A stretch of DNA of 44,607 bases from Candidatus Nitrosopumilus sp. GTDB taxonomy: Archaea > Thermoproteota > Nitrososphaeria > Nitrososphaerales > Nitrosopumilaceae. The translations under genes and the position numbers were made by a program. This document shows positions 27,297 through 36,230 of this stretch, piece by piece (position 1 is the stretch's first letter; the number at the start of each line of letters is the position of its first letter). Under the pieces are notes generated by a model. That model was not told where the DNA came from. It saw nothing but the letters and a program-made list of their open reading frames with translations, and ran no database searches. The stretch lies in contig JANQNM010000035.1 of the NCBI GenBank assembly GCA_028279625.1, positions 1 to 44,607 on the forward strand. Direction: 5' to 3'.

Positions 27297-29183
27297 GTGA
27301 AACTAATTAGCAAGACATACTTGCTTGTAGCAATTCTGATTGGGGCTGCAGCAGTTAATCTATTCTTATTTTATCAAGATACTACTTCTTCTACCACACA
27401 ATCATACTCTATTATCAGAGTCGGAGACATTAAAGTATCTGTAGAATCAATTTCAGGTCTTGCAGTGGAAGTAGCTAATCAAGAAGAAGAGTTCCAAGAA
27501 GAACTTGATGCAGAGTATGTTCGTGTTGAAGAAATGATTAGAGTAATTGAAAATGGTGGAACCATAAAAGGTCAATCACTTGAAAAAATACCACCTACAT
27601 TAGTTCCAGATTTCAATAACGTGGTATCATCATGGGAATCATTCAAAGAAAAAGCTAAAAAAGTAGAAGTTACATCAGCATTCGATCCTGAATCAACAGC
27701 AGCTATGGATTACATTTTACAAAAAAATAATGATCTAGTTTTACTTACAAATCAAATGACAGGAGAGTTTGAAGGGCTAGACAGAGATTATAACAGACAT
27801 AAACAAATTGCTGAAGAACTTGCAGAATGTGCAGTAGAAATTGGTCAGCAGACATTACTTATCAAAATAGGAGAGAGTGAATCAGCTCAAGGACAATTAA
27901 AAGAAAAAGAATTGGAATTTGAGATTGGTTTAAGAAAATTACTTCAAGTCTCAACATCGGATTTGGATGTTGAGAGTGTAGGAATGGAGCATGAGGAGTT
28001 AATCCCAATAGCTAGAGAAAATTCTGTATCTTTGCGTCAATTAGATCCGCTATGGGAGTCACTGAAAACTAGAATCACAGTTATCGAAGATAGAGGTCTG
28101 GTATCGCCAGAATTTGCTACAGCAAAAGATGATATGAATTCTCAAAAAGAGATTTTGTACTCAGATATTGATGAATTACTTCAAAACTGGAACTTATTTT
28201 TGACAAGCCAAGGTTCAGAAGAGCAGACAATTATTCAAATAATTTTGGTAATTGATATTGCAGTATTTTTCATAGTTCTATTTGTTATCAGACAATCTCT
28301 AAACCCTCTTGAATCAATTACAAATGCACTCTCAAAGGTGAAAGAAGGGGTATATGGTGAAAAAATCGATTACAAGGGAGAAGACGAAGTAGGGCAACTA
28401 GTTGATAGTTTCAACATAATGTCAAATACAATCAAAGAAAAAGAAGAAGAAGCAAAAAAGACAGACATAGCAAAAGATGAATTCCTTGCTATGATTACTC
28501 ATGAACTAAAGACACCTTTGGTTCCAATTCAAGGATATTCAGATATTTTACTTAGTGAACATTTAGGAAAATTAACAGACAAACAAAAAGAAAGAATTAG
28601 CATTATAAAATCAAGTTCAGAAACATTACTATCAATTATTTCAGATTTGCTTGACGCTCAAAAATTAGAATTAGGACAATTAAGAATGAAGAAAGAAGTT
28701 TCCAACATTAAAGATACAATCAGCAAAGCAATTGAGACTATAAAACCAGAGACAGAGCAAAACAATATTGTTTTGACTAGTAATGCAACAGATCAACAAA
28801 TTGAACATGATTCTGAAAGAATAAGTCAAGTTATAACAAATCTTGTAAAAAATAGTGTGACAGCAGTAGAACCTAACACAGGGAGAATTGAGGTGATAAT
28901 GGAGAATCTTCCAACAGAAGTTAAAATAAGTGTAAAAGATAATGGAATCGGAATTCCTCTTGAAAAACAAAAAGATTTGTTCAAAAAATTCTATCAAGTA
29001 GATGCAACATTAACCAGAGAAAGAGGAGGTAGTGGTCTAGGTCTTGCCATCTGTAAAGGTATCATCGATAATCATATGGGAGAAATTTCTGTTCAGAGTG
29101 CTCCAAATCAAGGATCAACATTTACTTTTACTATTCCAAAAAATACAACAGAACAAGCAAAATCACCTATCTCTGCAACTTAA
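27297..29183 (+). CDS. membrane sensor histidine kinase (HAMP-HisKA-HATPase; GTG start)
   Basis: Two TM segments, MITHELKTPLVPIQGYSDILL, NLVKNSVTAVEPN, DNGIGIP, GGSGLGLAICKGI. Confidence 0.95.
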   Translation: MKLISKTYLLVAILIGAAAVNLFLFYQDTTSSTTQSYSIIRVGDIKVSVESISGLAVEVANQEEEFQEELDAEYVRVEEMIRVIENGGTIKGQSLEKIPPTLVPDFNNVVSSWESFKEKAKKVEVTSAFDPESTAAMDYILQKNNDLVLLTNQMTGEFEGLDRDYNRHKQIAEELAECAVEIGQQTLLIKIGESESAQGQLKEKELEFEIGLRKLLQVSTSDLDVESVGMEHEELIPIARENSVSLRQLDPLWESLKTRITVIEDRGLVSPEFATAKDDMNSQKEILYSDIDELLQNWNLFLTSQGSEEQTIIQIILVIDIAVFFIVLFVIRQSLNPLESITNALSKVKEGVYGEKIDYKGEDEVGQLVDSFNIMSNTIKEKEEEAKKTDIAKDEFLAMITHELKTPLVPIQGYSDILLSEHLGKLTDKQKERISIIKSSSETLLSIISDLLDAQKLELGQLRMKKEVSNIKDTISKAIETIKPETEQNNIVLTSNATDQQIEHDSERISQVITNLVKNSVTAVEPNTGRIEVIMENLPTEVKISVKDNGIGIPLEKQKDLFKKFYQVDATLTRERGGSGLGLAICKGIIDNHMGEISVQSAPNQGSTFTFTIPKNTTEQAKSPISAT

Positions 29184-29228
29184 AGAAAACAAACTCTGAG
29201 AACTAAAAACACTCACTTACTTGAAAAA

Positions 29229-29387
29229 ATGCATTTTTTGAGACACATAGGTATGGAACAACAAAAGAACCACGAATTTTACAAAAATTGTTCAGAGTAT
29301 TTTGAATTTTTACGCAAAAAAGGCACAACGGACTATGATTTTGAAGACGAATACTACTTTACCATGCCTGCAATATCAAACCACTGA
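29229..29387 (+). CDS. small hypothetical protein (up to 52 aa; may start at the internal Met)
   Basis: MHFLRHIGMEQQKNHEFYKNCSEYFEFLRKKGTTDYDFEDEYYFTMPAISNH. Confidence 0.5.
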   Translation: MHFLRHIGMEQQKNHEFYKNCSEYFEFLRKKGTTDYDFEDEYYFTMPAISNH

Positions 29388-29425
29388 ATAACAGAAGATT
29401 TACGAATACCTAAGATTCAGAAATA

Positions 29426-30847
29426 TTGGATTTGAGCCTAGAAGAACTAGCTGATAAAGCAATTAGATATGCCTCAGATTCTGGTGCACAGTATTGTGAT
29501 GCCAGAGCAGAACAACAAGAGAGAAAATCAGCATTAATTGAGAATGGTGAAATTGAGCACGTTAGAACCAATAGCGATAGTGGAATTGGAATCAGATTAA
29601 TAAAAAATGGAGCATGGGGTTTTTGTTCAATTACAAATCCCAAATCATTTGAACAAATCAAAATAGGAATTGATGATGCTCTAAAAAGTGCATTATACTA
29701 TTCTGACAATAAAAAAAATGAAATTGAATTATATCCAAATTCATCAAACAAAATTAAAAAAGAATTCCCTGTTTTAAAAAAACCTAGTCTTGATGAATTA
29801 ATCAAAATAGGGTTTGAATGCAATAAAATTATTTTAGACACACCAAGAATTATCAAATCTGTTGTAAATTCTTGGTATACAAATAATTCAAAATATTTTA
29901 CAAGTATTGAAGGCTCACAAATAACACAAAATTTCACAGATGTCGTAGTTGAAATGGTTGCTACTGCACATGAATCTGGTTTAACTCAGTCAGTAAACAT
30001 TACTGAAGGGGGAAGAGGAGGAATAGAGCAAATCACAGATTATGAAAAGATTCAGCATAGTGCAAAAGAAATTTCTCAAAAAGCTTCACAATTAATTGAT
30101 GCAAAACCGGCAAAAGAAGAAAAAGCCACAGTGATAATGAATCCAGACTTTGTTTCATTGCTTACACATGAAATTTTAGGCCATCCTTCAGAAGCAGACA
30201 GAGTAATGGGAAAAGAAATGGCATGGGCAGGAGGTGCATGGTGGAAAGGAAAAATTGGAGAAAAAATCGGTTCAGAAAAATTGAATGTTTTTGATGATCC
30301 TACCATCAAAGAAAGTTTAGGTTGGTATTATTTTGATGATGAAGGAGTAGAAACTAAAAGAACCACACTAGTGGAAAATGGAATTTTGAAAAATCACATG
30401 CAAAACAGGGAAACTGCAACAGTTTTTGATGTGCCTCCTACAGGCAATATGAGGGCTACAAACTATAGGTTCATGCCTCTTATTCGAATGGCATGCACGT
30501 GTATTGAAAATGGAGATAGGAATGTCGATGAGATGATAAAAGAAGTAAAAAACGGATATCTAATTTCAAACATGAAGATTCCGTCAATAGACATGAAGAG
30601 GCATAATTGGAGTATTTCATGTCAGTATGCACAGAAAATAGAGAATGGAGAAATAACTGACTTGCTCAGAGATGTAATTGTTATGGGTATAGCACCAGAA
30701 TTCTTTGAATCAATTGACGCATGTGGAAATGATTTTACTGTAAGGCCAATTACAAATTGTGGAAAAGGAGATCCTATGCAATCAATGATCATGGGAAACG
30801 GGGGTCCGAGTGTTAGAGGAGTTGCAACTGTAAAGAGTGTGAATTAG
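29426..30847 (+). CDS. tldD: TldD/PmbA family metallopeptidase-like protein (TTG start)
   Basis: LLTHEILGHPSEADR; CDARAEQQERKSALIENGEIE; CGKGDPMQSMIMGNGGPSVR. Confidence 0.92.
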   Translation: MDLSLEELADKAIRYASDSGAQYCDARAEQQERKSALIENGEIEHVRTNSDSGIGIRLIKNGAWGFCSITNPKSFEQIKIGIDDALKSALYYSDNKKNEIELYPNSSNKIKKEFPVLKKPSLDELIKIGFECNKIILDTPRIIKSVVNSWYTNNSKYFTSIEGSQITQNFTDVVVEMVATAHESGLTQSVNITEGGRGGIEQITDYEKIQHSAKEISQKASQLIDAKPAKEEKATVIMNPDFVSLLTHEILGHPSEADRVMGKEMAWAGGAWWKGKIGEKIGSEKLNVFDDPTIKESLGWYYFDDEGVETKRTTLVENGILKNHMQNRETATVFDVPPTGNMRATNYRFMPLIRMACTCIENGDRNVDEMIKEVKNGYLISNMKIPSIDMKRHNWSISCQYAQKIENGEITDLLRDVIVMGIAPEFFESIDACGNDFTVRPITNCGKGDPMQSMIMGNGGPSVRGVATVKSVN

Positions 30848-31438
30848 ATGAACAGTTTAGAAACCATAAGAAAAAAAGTAATCGAGTGCACAAAATGTGA
30901 ACTATGTAAAACAAGAACAAATTCAGTTCCAGGAAAAGGAAATTTTCAATCAGACGTAATTTTTGTAGGTGAGGCGCCAGGAAGAAATGAGGACAAATAT
31001 GGTGAACCATTTGTAGGAGCTGCAGGAAAGAGACTTTCAGCTGCACTTGAGGATGCAGGAATGTCTAGAGATCAAGTGTACATTACAAATGTAGTAAAAT
31101 GCAGACCACCAAACAACAGAGTACCAAATTCTGATGAGAGAAACACATGTCAAGAGTACCTTAAAGAAGAAATTTCTATTATCAAACCAAAAATAATTTG
31201 TATTTTAGGAAATACAGCATTTAATTCAATTTTAGGTGGCTCTGAAATTACAAAATTCAGAGGAAAGGTAGTTAGAAAAGATAACCAAATGTATTTTTTG
31301 ACAGTTCACCCAGCTGCAACTATTTACAATCAAGAATTAATTAATGTACTAAAAGGAGATATCAAGAAACTTTTTGATTTGATCACAGAATTAAAAAATG
31401 ACAAAGAGATTTCAGCAGATATTGAATACTCTTCCTAG
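30848..31438 (+). CDS. udg: family 4 uracil-DNA glycosylase
   Basis: CTKCELCKTRTNSVPGKG...VIFVGEAPGRNEDKYGEPFVGAAGKRL; TVHPAATIYN. Confidence 0.94.
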   Translation: MNSLETIRKKVIECTKCELCKTRTNSVPGKGNFQSDVIFVGEAPGRNEDKYGEPFVGAAGKRLSAALEDAGMSRDQVYITNVVKCRPPNNRVPNSDERNTCQEYLKEEISIIKPKIICILGNTAFNSILGGSEITKFRGKVVRKDNQMYFLTVHPAATIYNQELINVLKGDIKKLFDLITELKNDKEISADIEYSS

Positions 31439-31979
31439 AGAATTTTACATTCAAGACACAGTCACGGTAGCAAAAAAGCTGCTTGGAAAAAGAATCATCA
31501 GAAAAATAGGCAGGCAGGAAATTTCTGGAATAATATCTGAAACAGAGGCATACAGGCACAAAGATGATCCTGCAAGTCATGCATTTAGAAAAATTACGGA
31601 TAGAAACAAGGCAATGTTTGGGGAGGTTGGAAGAGCATATGTCTATTTCACATATGGAATGTATTACTGCTTTAATGTAGTTGCACGACATCCAAAAATT
31701 GATGCAGGTGCAGTTCTAATTCGAGGTATCAGACCTGAAAAAGGAATTGAAAAGATGCAAGAAAATAGAAAAATTTCTGACTTGAAAAATCTAACAAATG
31801 GACCTGCAAAACTTACACAGGCATTAGAAATTACCAAAGAGCATTACGGAATAGATTTAACAAAAAATTCCAAATTATTTATCACAGAAGGAATCAAGCC
31901 AAAAAAAATTACTGCATCTCCAAGAATAGGAATCAAAGAAGCAACAGAAAAGATGTGGAATTTTAAAATTAAAATTTAA
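31398..31979 (+). CDS. 3-methyladenine DNA glycosylase (AAG/MPG family); start may be later than the ORF call
   Basis: VAKKLLGKRIIRK...ISETEAYRHKDDPASHAF; GRAYVYFTYGMYYCFNVV. Confidence 0.93.
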   Translation: MTKRFQQILNTLPREFYIQDTVTVAKKLLGKRIIRKIGRQEISGIISETEAYRHKDDPASHAFRKITDRNKAMFGEVGRAYVYFTYGMYYCFNVVARHPKIDAGAVLIRGIRPEKGIEKMQENRKISDLKNLTNGPAKLTQALEITKEHYGIDLTKNSKLFITEGIKPKKITASPRIGIKEATEKMWNFKIKI

Positions 31980-32608
31980 TCTTTGTTGTTTTCATCCAGA
32001 GTCCAGGGTGCAAAACGACCAAGTATTCTTTGCCAATCTAATCTTAAAAGTAAAATTACAACTGCTGTCATCATTGCACCAAACACAATTATTCCAATGT
32101 AAACTGGTGTTGCATCATCAATATTTTCTAGCAGTGGTTCAACTAAAGACAATCCAAGATAGTGTGAAACAAACACAATCGTATAACTAAGAACAATTTT
32201 TCCAGTAAGTGTAGCTATAAAGAATCTTTTAGGATTGTATTTTGCAAGACCAAGTGGCACATAAACTAAATCATCAGGAATTGGCGTTGCAGCTGCAAAA
32301 AATGCAGCACCTGCACCATATCTTTTTACTAATCTTTCAAAAGGACGCATTCTTTTTCGAGTTTTTTCATTAATTATTTTTCTTCCACCATAACTCACAT
32401 AGAAAATAATTTGTTTTGCAATAGTTGCAGTTATTGCAGATAAGAGAGCCAATATATGAAGATCAAATTGATCACCTACTGCCATTGTTGCAAGCAACAA
32501 GAATCCGGGTAAAGGAACAAAGGGCACTAGAGAGCCTATGAAATTTACCAATCCTAGACTTAGATAACCCACTTCAGGTGCAAATGGAAACAGGTCAACA
32601 AAATCCAC
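31976..32608 (-). CDS. DedA/VTT-domain membrane protein
   Basis: Multiple TM helices; GYLSLGLVNFIGSLVPFVPLPGFLLL...FFAAATPIPDDLVYVPLGLAKY. Confidence 0.82.
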   Translation of the reverse strand: MDFVDLFPFAPEVGYLSLGLVNFIGSLVPFVPLPGFLLLATMAVGDQFDLHILALLSAITATIAKQIIFYVSYGGRKIINEKTRKRMRPFERLVKRYGAGAAFFAAATPIPDDLVYVPLGLAKYNPKRFFIATLTGKIVLSYTIVFVSHYLGLSLVEPLLENIDDATPVYIGIIVFGAMMTAVVILLLRLDWQRILGRFAPWTLDENNKD

Positions 32609-32711
32609 AATCCATACTATTTGTAGGCACTATTTAATGAAAACTTCAGGATTAAAACCAAAATACCAAGAAATTACACATAATCGATTAATAGACTACA
32701 AAATTGTGCGT

Positions 32712-33077
32712 TCAGGCAGACAATTCTTGAATTAGTTTTTGTTGCAGAGGAATAATTTGAGATATGACATCTGTAATATTGCAATCAGAGTCAATACTCA
32801 CTAAAAGAAGATCATCATTAGTCAATGGAAAAGTTACTCTAAACAAGTCATCATACAATGCTAGAGCATAACGAGGATAGCCTAGTTTGTGCTTCAATAA
32901 TTTTCTTGAACCCCATCGAATAACAGAGCCTCGAATGCTAGTAACAGATTCTAACTCAGTTAGTAAAGGAGCAGTTCCTTCTCTCATACAACTAGTCAAT
33001 TCAGAGTGATGATAAATTCCAGCAAAACGAATTTTTGAATCTGATTTTAAAATTTCCTGACACGCGTCTTTAAGCAT
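32712..33077 (-). CDS. DUF6659-like protein
   Basis: ILKSDSKIRFAGIYHHSELTSCMREG pattern shared with 1384 and 42787 ORFs. Confidence 0.75.
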   Translation of the reverse strand: MLKDACQEILKSDSKIRFAGIYHHSELTSCMREGTAPLLTELESVTSIRGSVIRWGSRKLLKHKLGYPRYALALYDDLFRVTFPLTNDDLLLVSIDSDCNITDVISQIIPLQQKLIQELSA

Positions 33078-33160
33078 TAGATAATTAAGACATTATAGTA
33101 TTAAAGAGATATCACACATTATGAAGCGATGCATGACCAAATTGGAACAAATTCTATAAT

Positions 33161-33661
33161 TTAAGAGTCATTTGGATCTAAACCAGAAAGAATGTTTTCT
33201 CTTACATTTTTCAAATGATTTTTTTGTTTTTCATTTAATTCAGCTTTTTGAAGCAACATATCTACATGAACTATAAGTGACATCAGGGGAGTTTCTAATT
33301 CAGTTTCAGATAATTTTAGAGCATTTGAAAGTTGAGATGAACGTTCTTTTTCTATTTCTTCTAGTAGAATTTTTTCTTGTAATCTTTCATTGTTTTTAAA
33401 AGAATCATCTTCAATATATTGATGAACATTTTTTGCAAGTAATTCATTCATTTCTTCAGCTAACATTGCCAATTGTGATTTTTCTCTTTTCTGAAAGTCT
33501 TGATGTTTTTTACGAAGTTCTTTGAAGTTTACTATCGTGTTTTCATTAATCATTTGCTTGAATTGGTTTGAACGAAGTTTGTTTAGCTTTTTTTGATTTT
33601 CAATCATATGTGCCTGAAATCTCTTGCTTAATTCTTCCAGAGATTCGTAATCGCTATTCAT
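33161..33661 (-). CDS. coiled-coil protein with degenerate HisKA-like C-terminus lacking the H-box His
   Basis: LQEKILLEEIEKERSS...LSETELETPLMSLIVHVDMLLQKAELNEKQKNHLKNVRENI; starts within the stop of 33658-33963. Confidence 0.75.
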   Translation of the reverse strand: MNSDYESLEELSKRFQAHMIENQKKLNKLRSNQFKQMINENTIVNFKELRKKHQDFQKREKSQLAMLAEEMNELLAKNVHQYIEDDSFKNNERLQEKILLEEIEKERSSQLSNALKLSETELETPLMSLIVHVDMLLQKAELNEKQKNHLKNVRENILSGLDPNDS

Positions 33662-33963
33662 TTTTTGTCCTCCAAAACTTCTAATGTTTTAAAAATTGCA
33701 GTAATCAAAACATCAATATTTTTTTTAACAGATTCAAGTTTTTGACGTTGCATGGAGTTTATCTTGCCAAATTTTTCATCTAATGTCATGTCTACATATG
33801 ACTTGATTATTACCAAAGGAGTTCTAAATTCGTGACTCATTGAATTGAGAATCTCTTTATTTTCATAATCTTTTTCTTCTAATGATTGATTGATTTCTTC
33901 TAAAATGATTTTTTCTTGTTCTAGTTCTTTTATAGTATGAGATTTGGATTTTGTAATACTCAT
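33658..33963 (-). CDS. HisKA-only phosphoacceptor-like protein without ATPase domain
   Basis: LNSMSHEFRTPLVIIKSYVDMTLDEKFGKINSMQRQKLESVKKNIDVL; 101 aa total. Confidence 0.85.
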   Translation of the reverse strand: MSITKSKSHTIKELEQEKIILEEINQSLEEKDYENKEILNSMSHEFRTPLVIIKSYVDMTLDEKFGKINSMQRQKLESVKKNIDVLITAIFKTLEVLEDKK

Positions 33964-36230
33964 TCTTGTACAATCTCCGCTTTAGATGTAATTTGTAATG
34001 GGAGTTCAAAATAAAATGTAGTTCCTTCACTATTACTTTCAAACCAAATTTTACCACCCAGTCCTTCAACAATTCCTTTGCAGATAACTAATCCCAATCC
34101 AGTTCCGCCATGTTTTCGTGTTTGTGCAGTATCAACTTGATAGAATTTTTTGAAAATGTTAGGTTGTTTTTCTTTTGGAATTCCAATTCCATTGTCTTTA
34201 ACAAAAAATCTAAAGTTGTTTTCTTGCGGAATAATTCCGATCTCAATTATTCCGTTATTTTCAGGAATGAAATCTACTGCATTTCTAATCAAATTGTAAA
34301 AAATCTGTTGCAGTCTCTGTTCATCTGTGTTTACTGAAACATCATCTACAGAATTTGCAAAAAATTGGACATTTTTTTCTTTCAATAAAGGTTGAACGTT
34401 TTTCTTCAAATTTTCCAAAAATCGGGATAAGTTGAAATCTTTTTTGCTGAAAGACAGTTGCCCCATGTCTAATTTCTGAGAATCAAGAATATCGCCTATC
34501 AGACGTTCCAAATTAGAGGCGTTTGAATCAATTGTGTCAATACATTCAAGTTGTTCAGAATTTAGTTCACCTAAACCACTATCTTTTAGCATTTCACAGT
34601 AGCCTCGAATTGGTGTAAGAGGAGTTTTTAGTTCGTGTGTGACCATGGATGCAAACTCATTTTTCAATTGATCAATTCTTCGTACTTCTTTTAATGCATC
34701 CATTAATTTTGATTCATACAGTTTTTGTCTGGTAATATCAGTTCTAACTGCAATATACTGAAACGGTTTTCCGTCTTTTCCTAAAAATGGAACAATTGTT
34801 GTTTTTACCCAAAACTCGTCACCGTTTTTTGCTCTGTTTTTGATATCACCATTCCAAATCTTTCCGGATGAAACTGTTTTCCACATTGTAGCATAGAATT
34901 GTGGCGGATGAAATCCAGATTTTAAAATTCTGTGATTTTGACCAATTAGTTCTTTATCAGAGTATTTTGTAATTTGTCTAAATTTGTCATTAACATAAAG
35001 AATTGTTCCATCAGCATCTGTGATTGAGACGTTTGCTGATTCGTCAAGGGATTTTTTAAAGTTGGCACTTTCTTCAAGTTTTACTTCTAGTTCTTTTTGG
35101 TAAAAGTTTTTGATTTTATCATTAGTTTGGAAGAATTCTTGAAAAGTTTGAAAAGATTTTGTCAGGTCTGCAACCTCGTCATTTCCTTTGATTTTGATTT
35201 CTGTATCATATTTTCCAGAATTAAATTCTTTGAAGGCATCTTGTAGTTTCAAGAGAGGTTTCTGGATCCCTTTAGAGACTAGCCTCGAAATTAAAACAAT
35301 TGATCCAGTAGTAAATAGAAAAATCAATACAAATGTTAGAATTGTTGTATTAGTAGTGCTAAAAACTTCACTTTGATCAATTTTTGCAACCATTCCCCAA
35401 CCCATATGTGTTGGACCCCAACATGCAAGAATTGGCTCGCTTCTATAATCAACAGTTGAACCACAATTACTGATTCCTTGTACAGATTCTCTTATTGGAA
35501 GAGCTCGTGATTCATCGAATTGTATAATTCTAGATAATGCTGCTTCAGGATCATATTTGAGAGGGTGAATAAATTCAGCTCCATTTTCTAGTTTTTGACC
35601 AACTAGAACTTCTCCAGTATCTCCAATAGAAGAATGATCTACAATTAGTGAATAAACATATGACAGATTTACTTCAAAAATCATCAAAAACGTAACACCG
35701 TCAACAGTTTTGGGTAAAACTAAGAACAACGCATAATTTCCTTTTTCATCTTGGTACACATCAGTATAATGGAATTTTGAAAGATCAGATGAAAAATAGG
35801 AGTTTACAGCAAAATCTACATCATCAAAATTATCACGATGGACTTCAGATTCTTCTATTTCAACGAGAACATTCCCAGAAGAATCTGTGATAAGAATTTC
35901 ATTGATTGCAGGCTCAGATTGTAGGAAAAAAACAAGATTTTGCTCAACATTATTTCCTAAAGAACCCATGGAAATTTTATCACTAGTTGACAAAAACCAT
36001 TCATCTGAAAAAATTGAATCTATATCAGACTCTAAATTAGAAAAAAGAAATGTTAATCTGTCATTTTTTAAATCAAAGGCAGTTTGTAATTTCAAAAATT
36101 CAGTGTCACGTAAATCGTTTTGATATTGTTCAATAAACAAAAACATGAAAATAGTCAATGGGATTAAAGATAATCCTAACATTGGAATAATAATTTTTGA
36201 TTGAATCCTTAAAGAAAAAATATTTTTCAT
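33960..36230 (-). CDS. membrane sensor histidine kinase (extracytoplasmic Cache-like domain, HAMP, PAS, HisKA, HATPase)
   Basis: MVTHELKTPLTPIRGYCEML, NLIRNAVDFIPEN, DNGIGIPKEKQ, GGTGLGLVICKGI; PAS NVSITDADGTILYVNDKF. Confidence 0.95.
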   Translation of the reverse strand: MKNIFSLRIQSKIIIPMLGLSLIPLTIFMFLFIEQYQNDLRDTEFLKLQTAFDLKNDRLTFLFSNLESDIDSIFSDEWFLSTSDKISMGSLGNNVEQNLVFFLQSEPAINEILITDSSGNVLVEIEESEVHRDNFDDVDFAVNSYFSSDLSKFHYTDVYQDEKGNYALFLVLPKTVDGVTFLMIFEVNLSYVYSLIVDHSSIGDTGEVLVGQKLENGAEFIHPLKYDPEAALSRIIQFDESRALPIRESVQGISNCGSTVDYRSEPILACWGPTHMGWGMVAKIDQSEVFSTTNTTILTFVLIFLFTTGSIVLISRLVSKGIQKPLLKLQDAFKEFNSGKYDTEIKIKGNDEVADLTKSFQTFQEFFQTNDKIKNFYQKELEVKLEESANFKKSLDESANVSITDADGTILYVNDKFRQITKYSDKELIGQNHRILKSGFHPPQFYATMWKTVSSGKIWNGDIKNRAKNGDEFWVKTTIVPFLGKDGKPFQYIAVRTDITRQKLYESKLMDALKEVRRIDQLKNEFASMVTHELKTPLTPIRGYCEMLKDSGLGELNSEQLECIDTIDSNASNLERLIGDILDSQKLDMGQLSFSKKDFNLSRFLENLKKNVQPLLKEKNVQFFANSVDDVSVNTDEQRLQQIFYNLIRNAVDFIPENNGIIEIGIIPQENNFRFFVKDNGIGIPKEKQPNIFKKFYQVDTAQTRKHGGTGLGLVICKGIVEGLGGKIWFESNSEGTTFYFELPLQITSKAEIVQE

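Noticed and set aside
29426-30847. Solitary TldD without TldE partner as an anomaly
   Set aside because: A partner could be elsewhere in the genome; the window cannot decide
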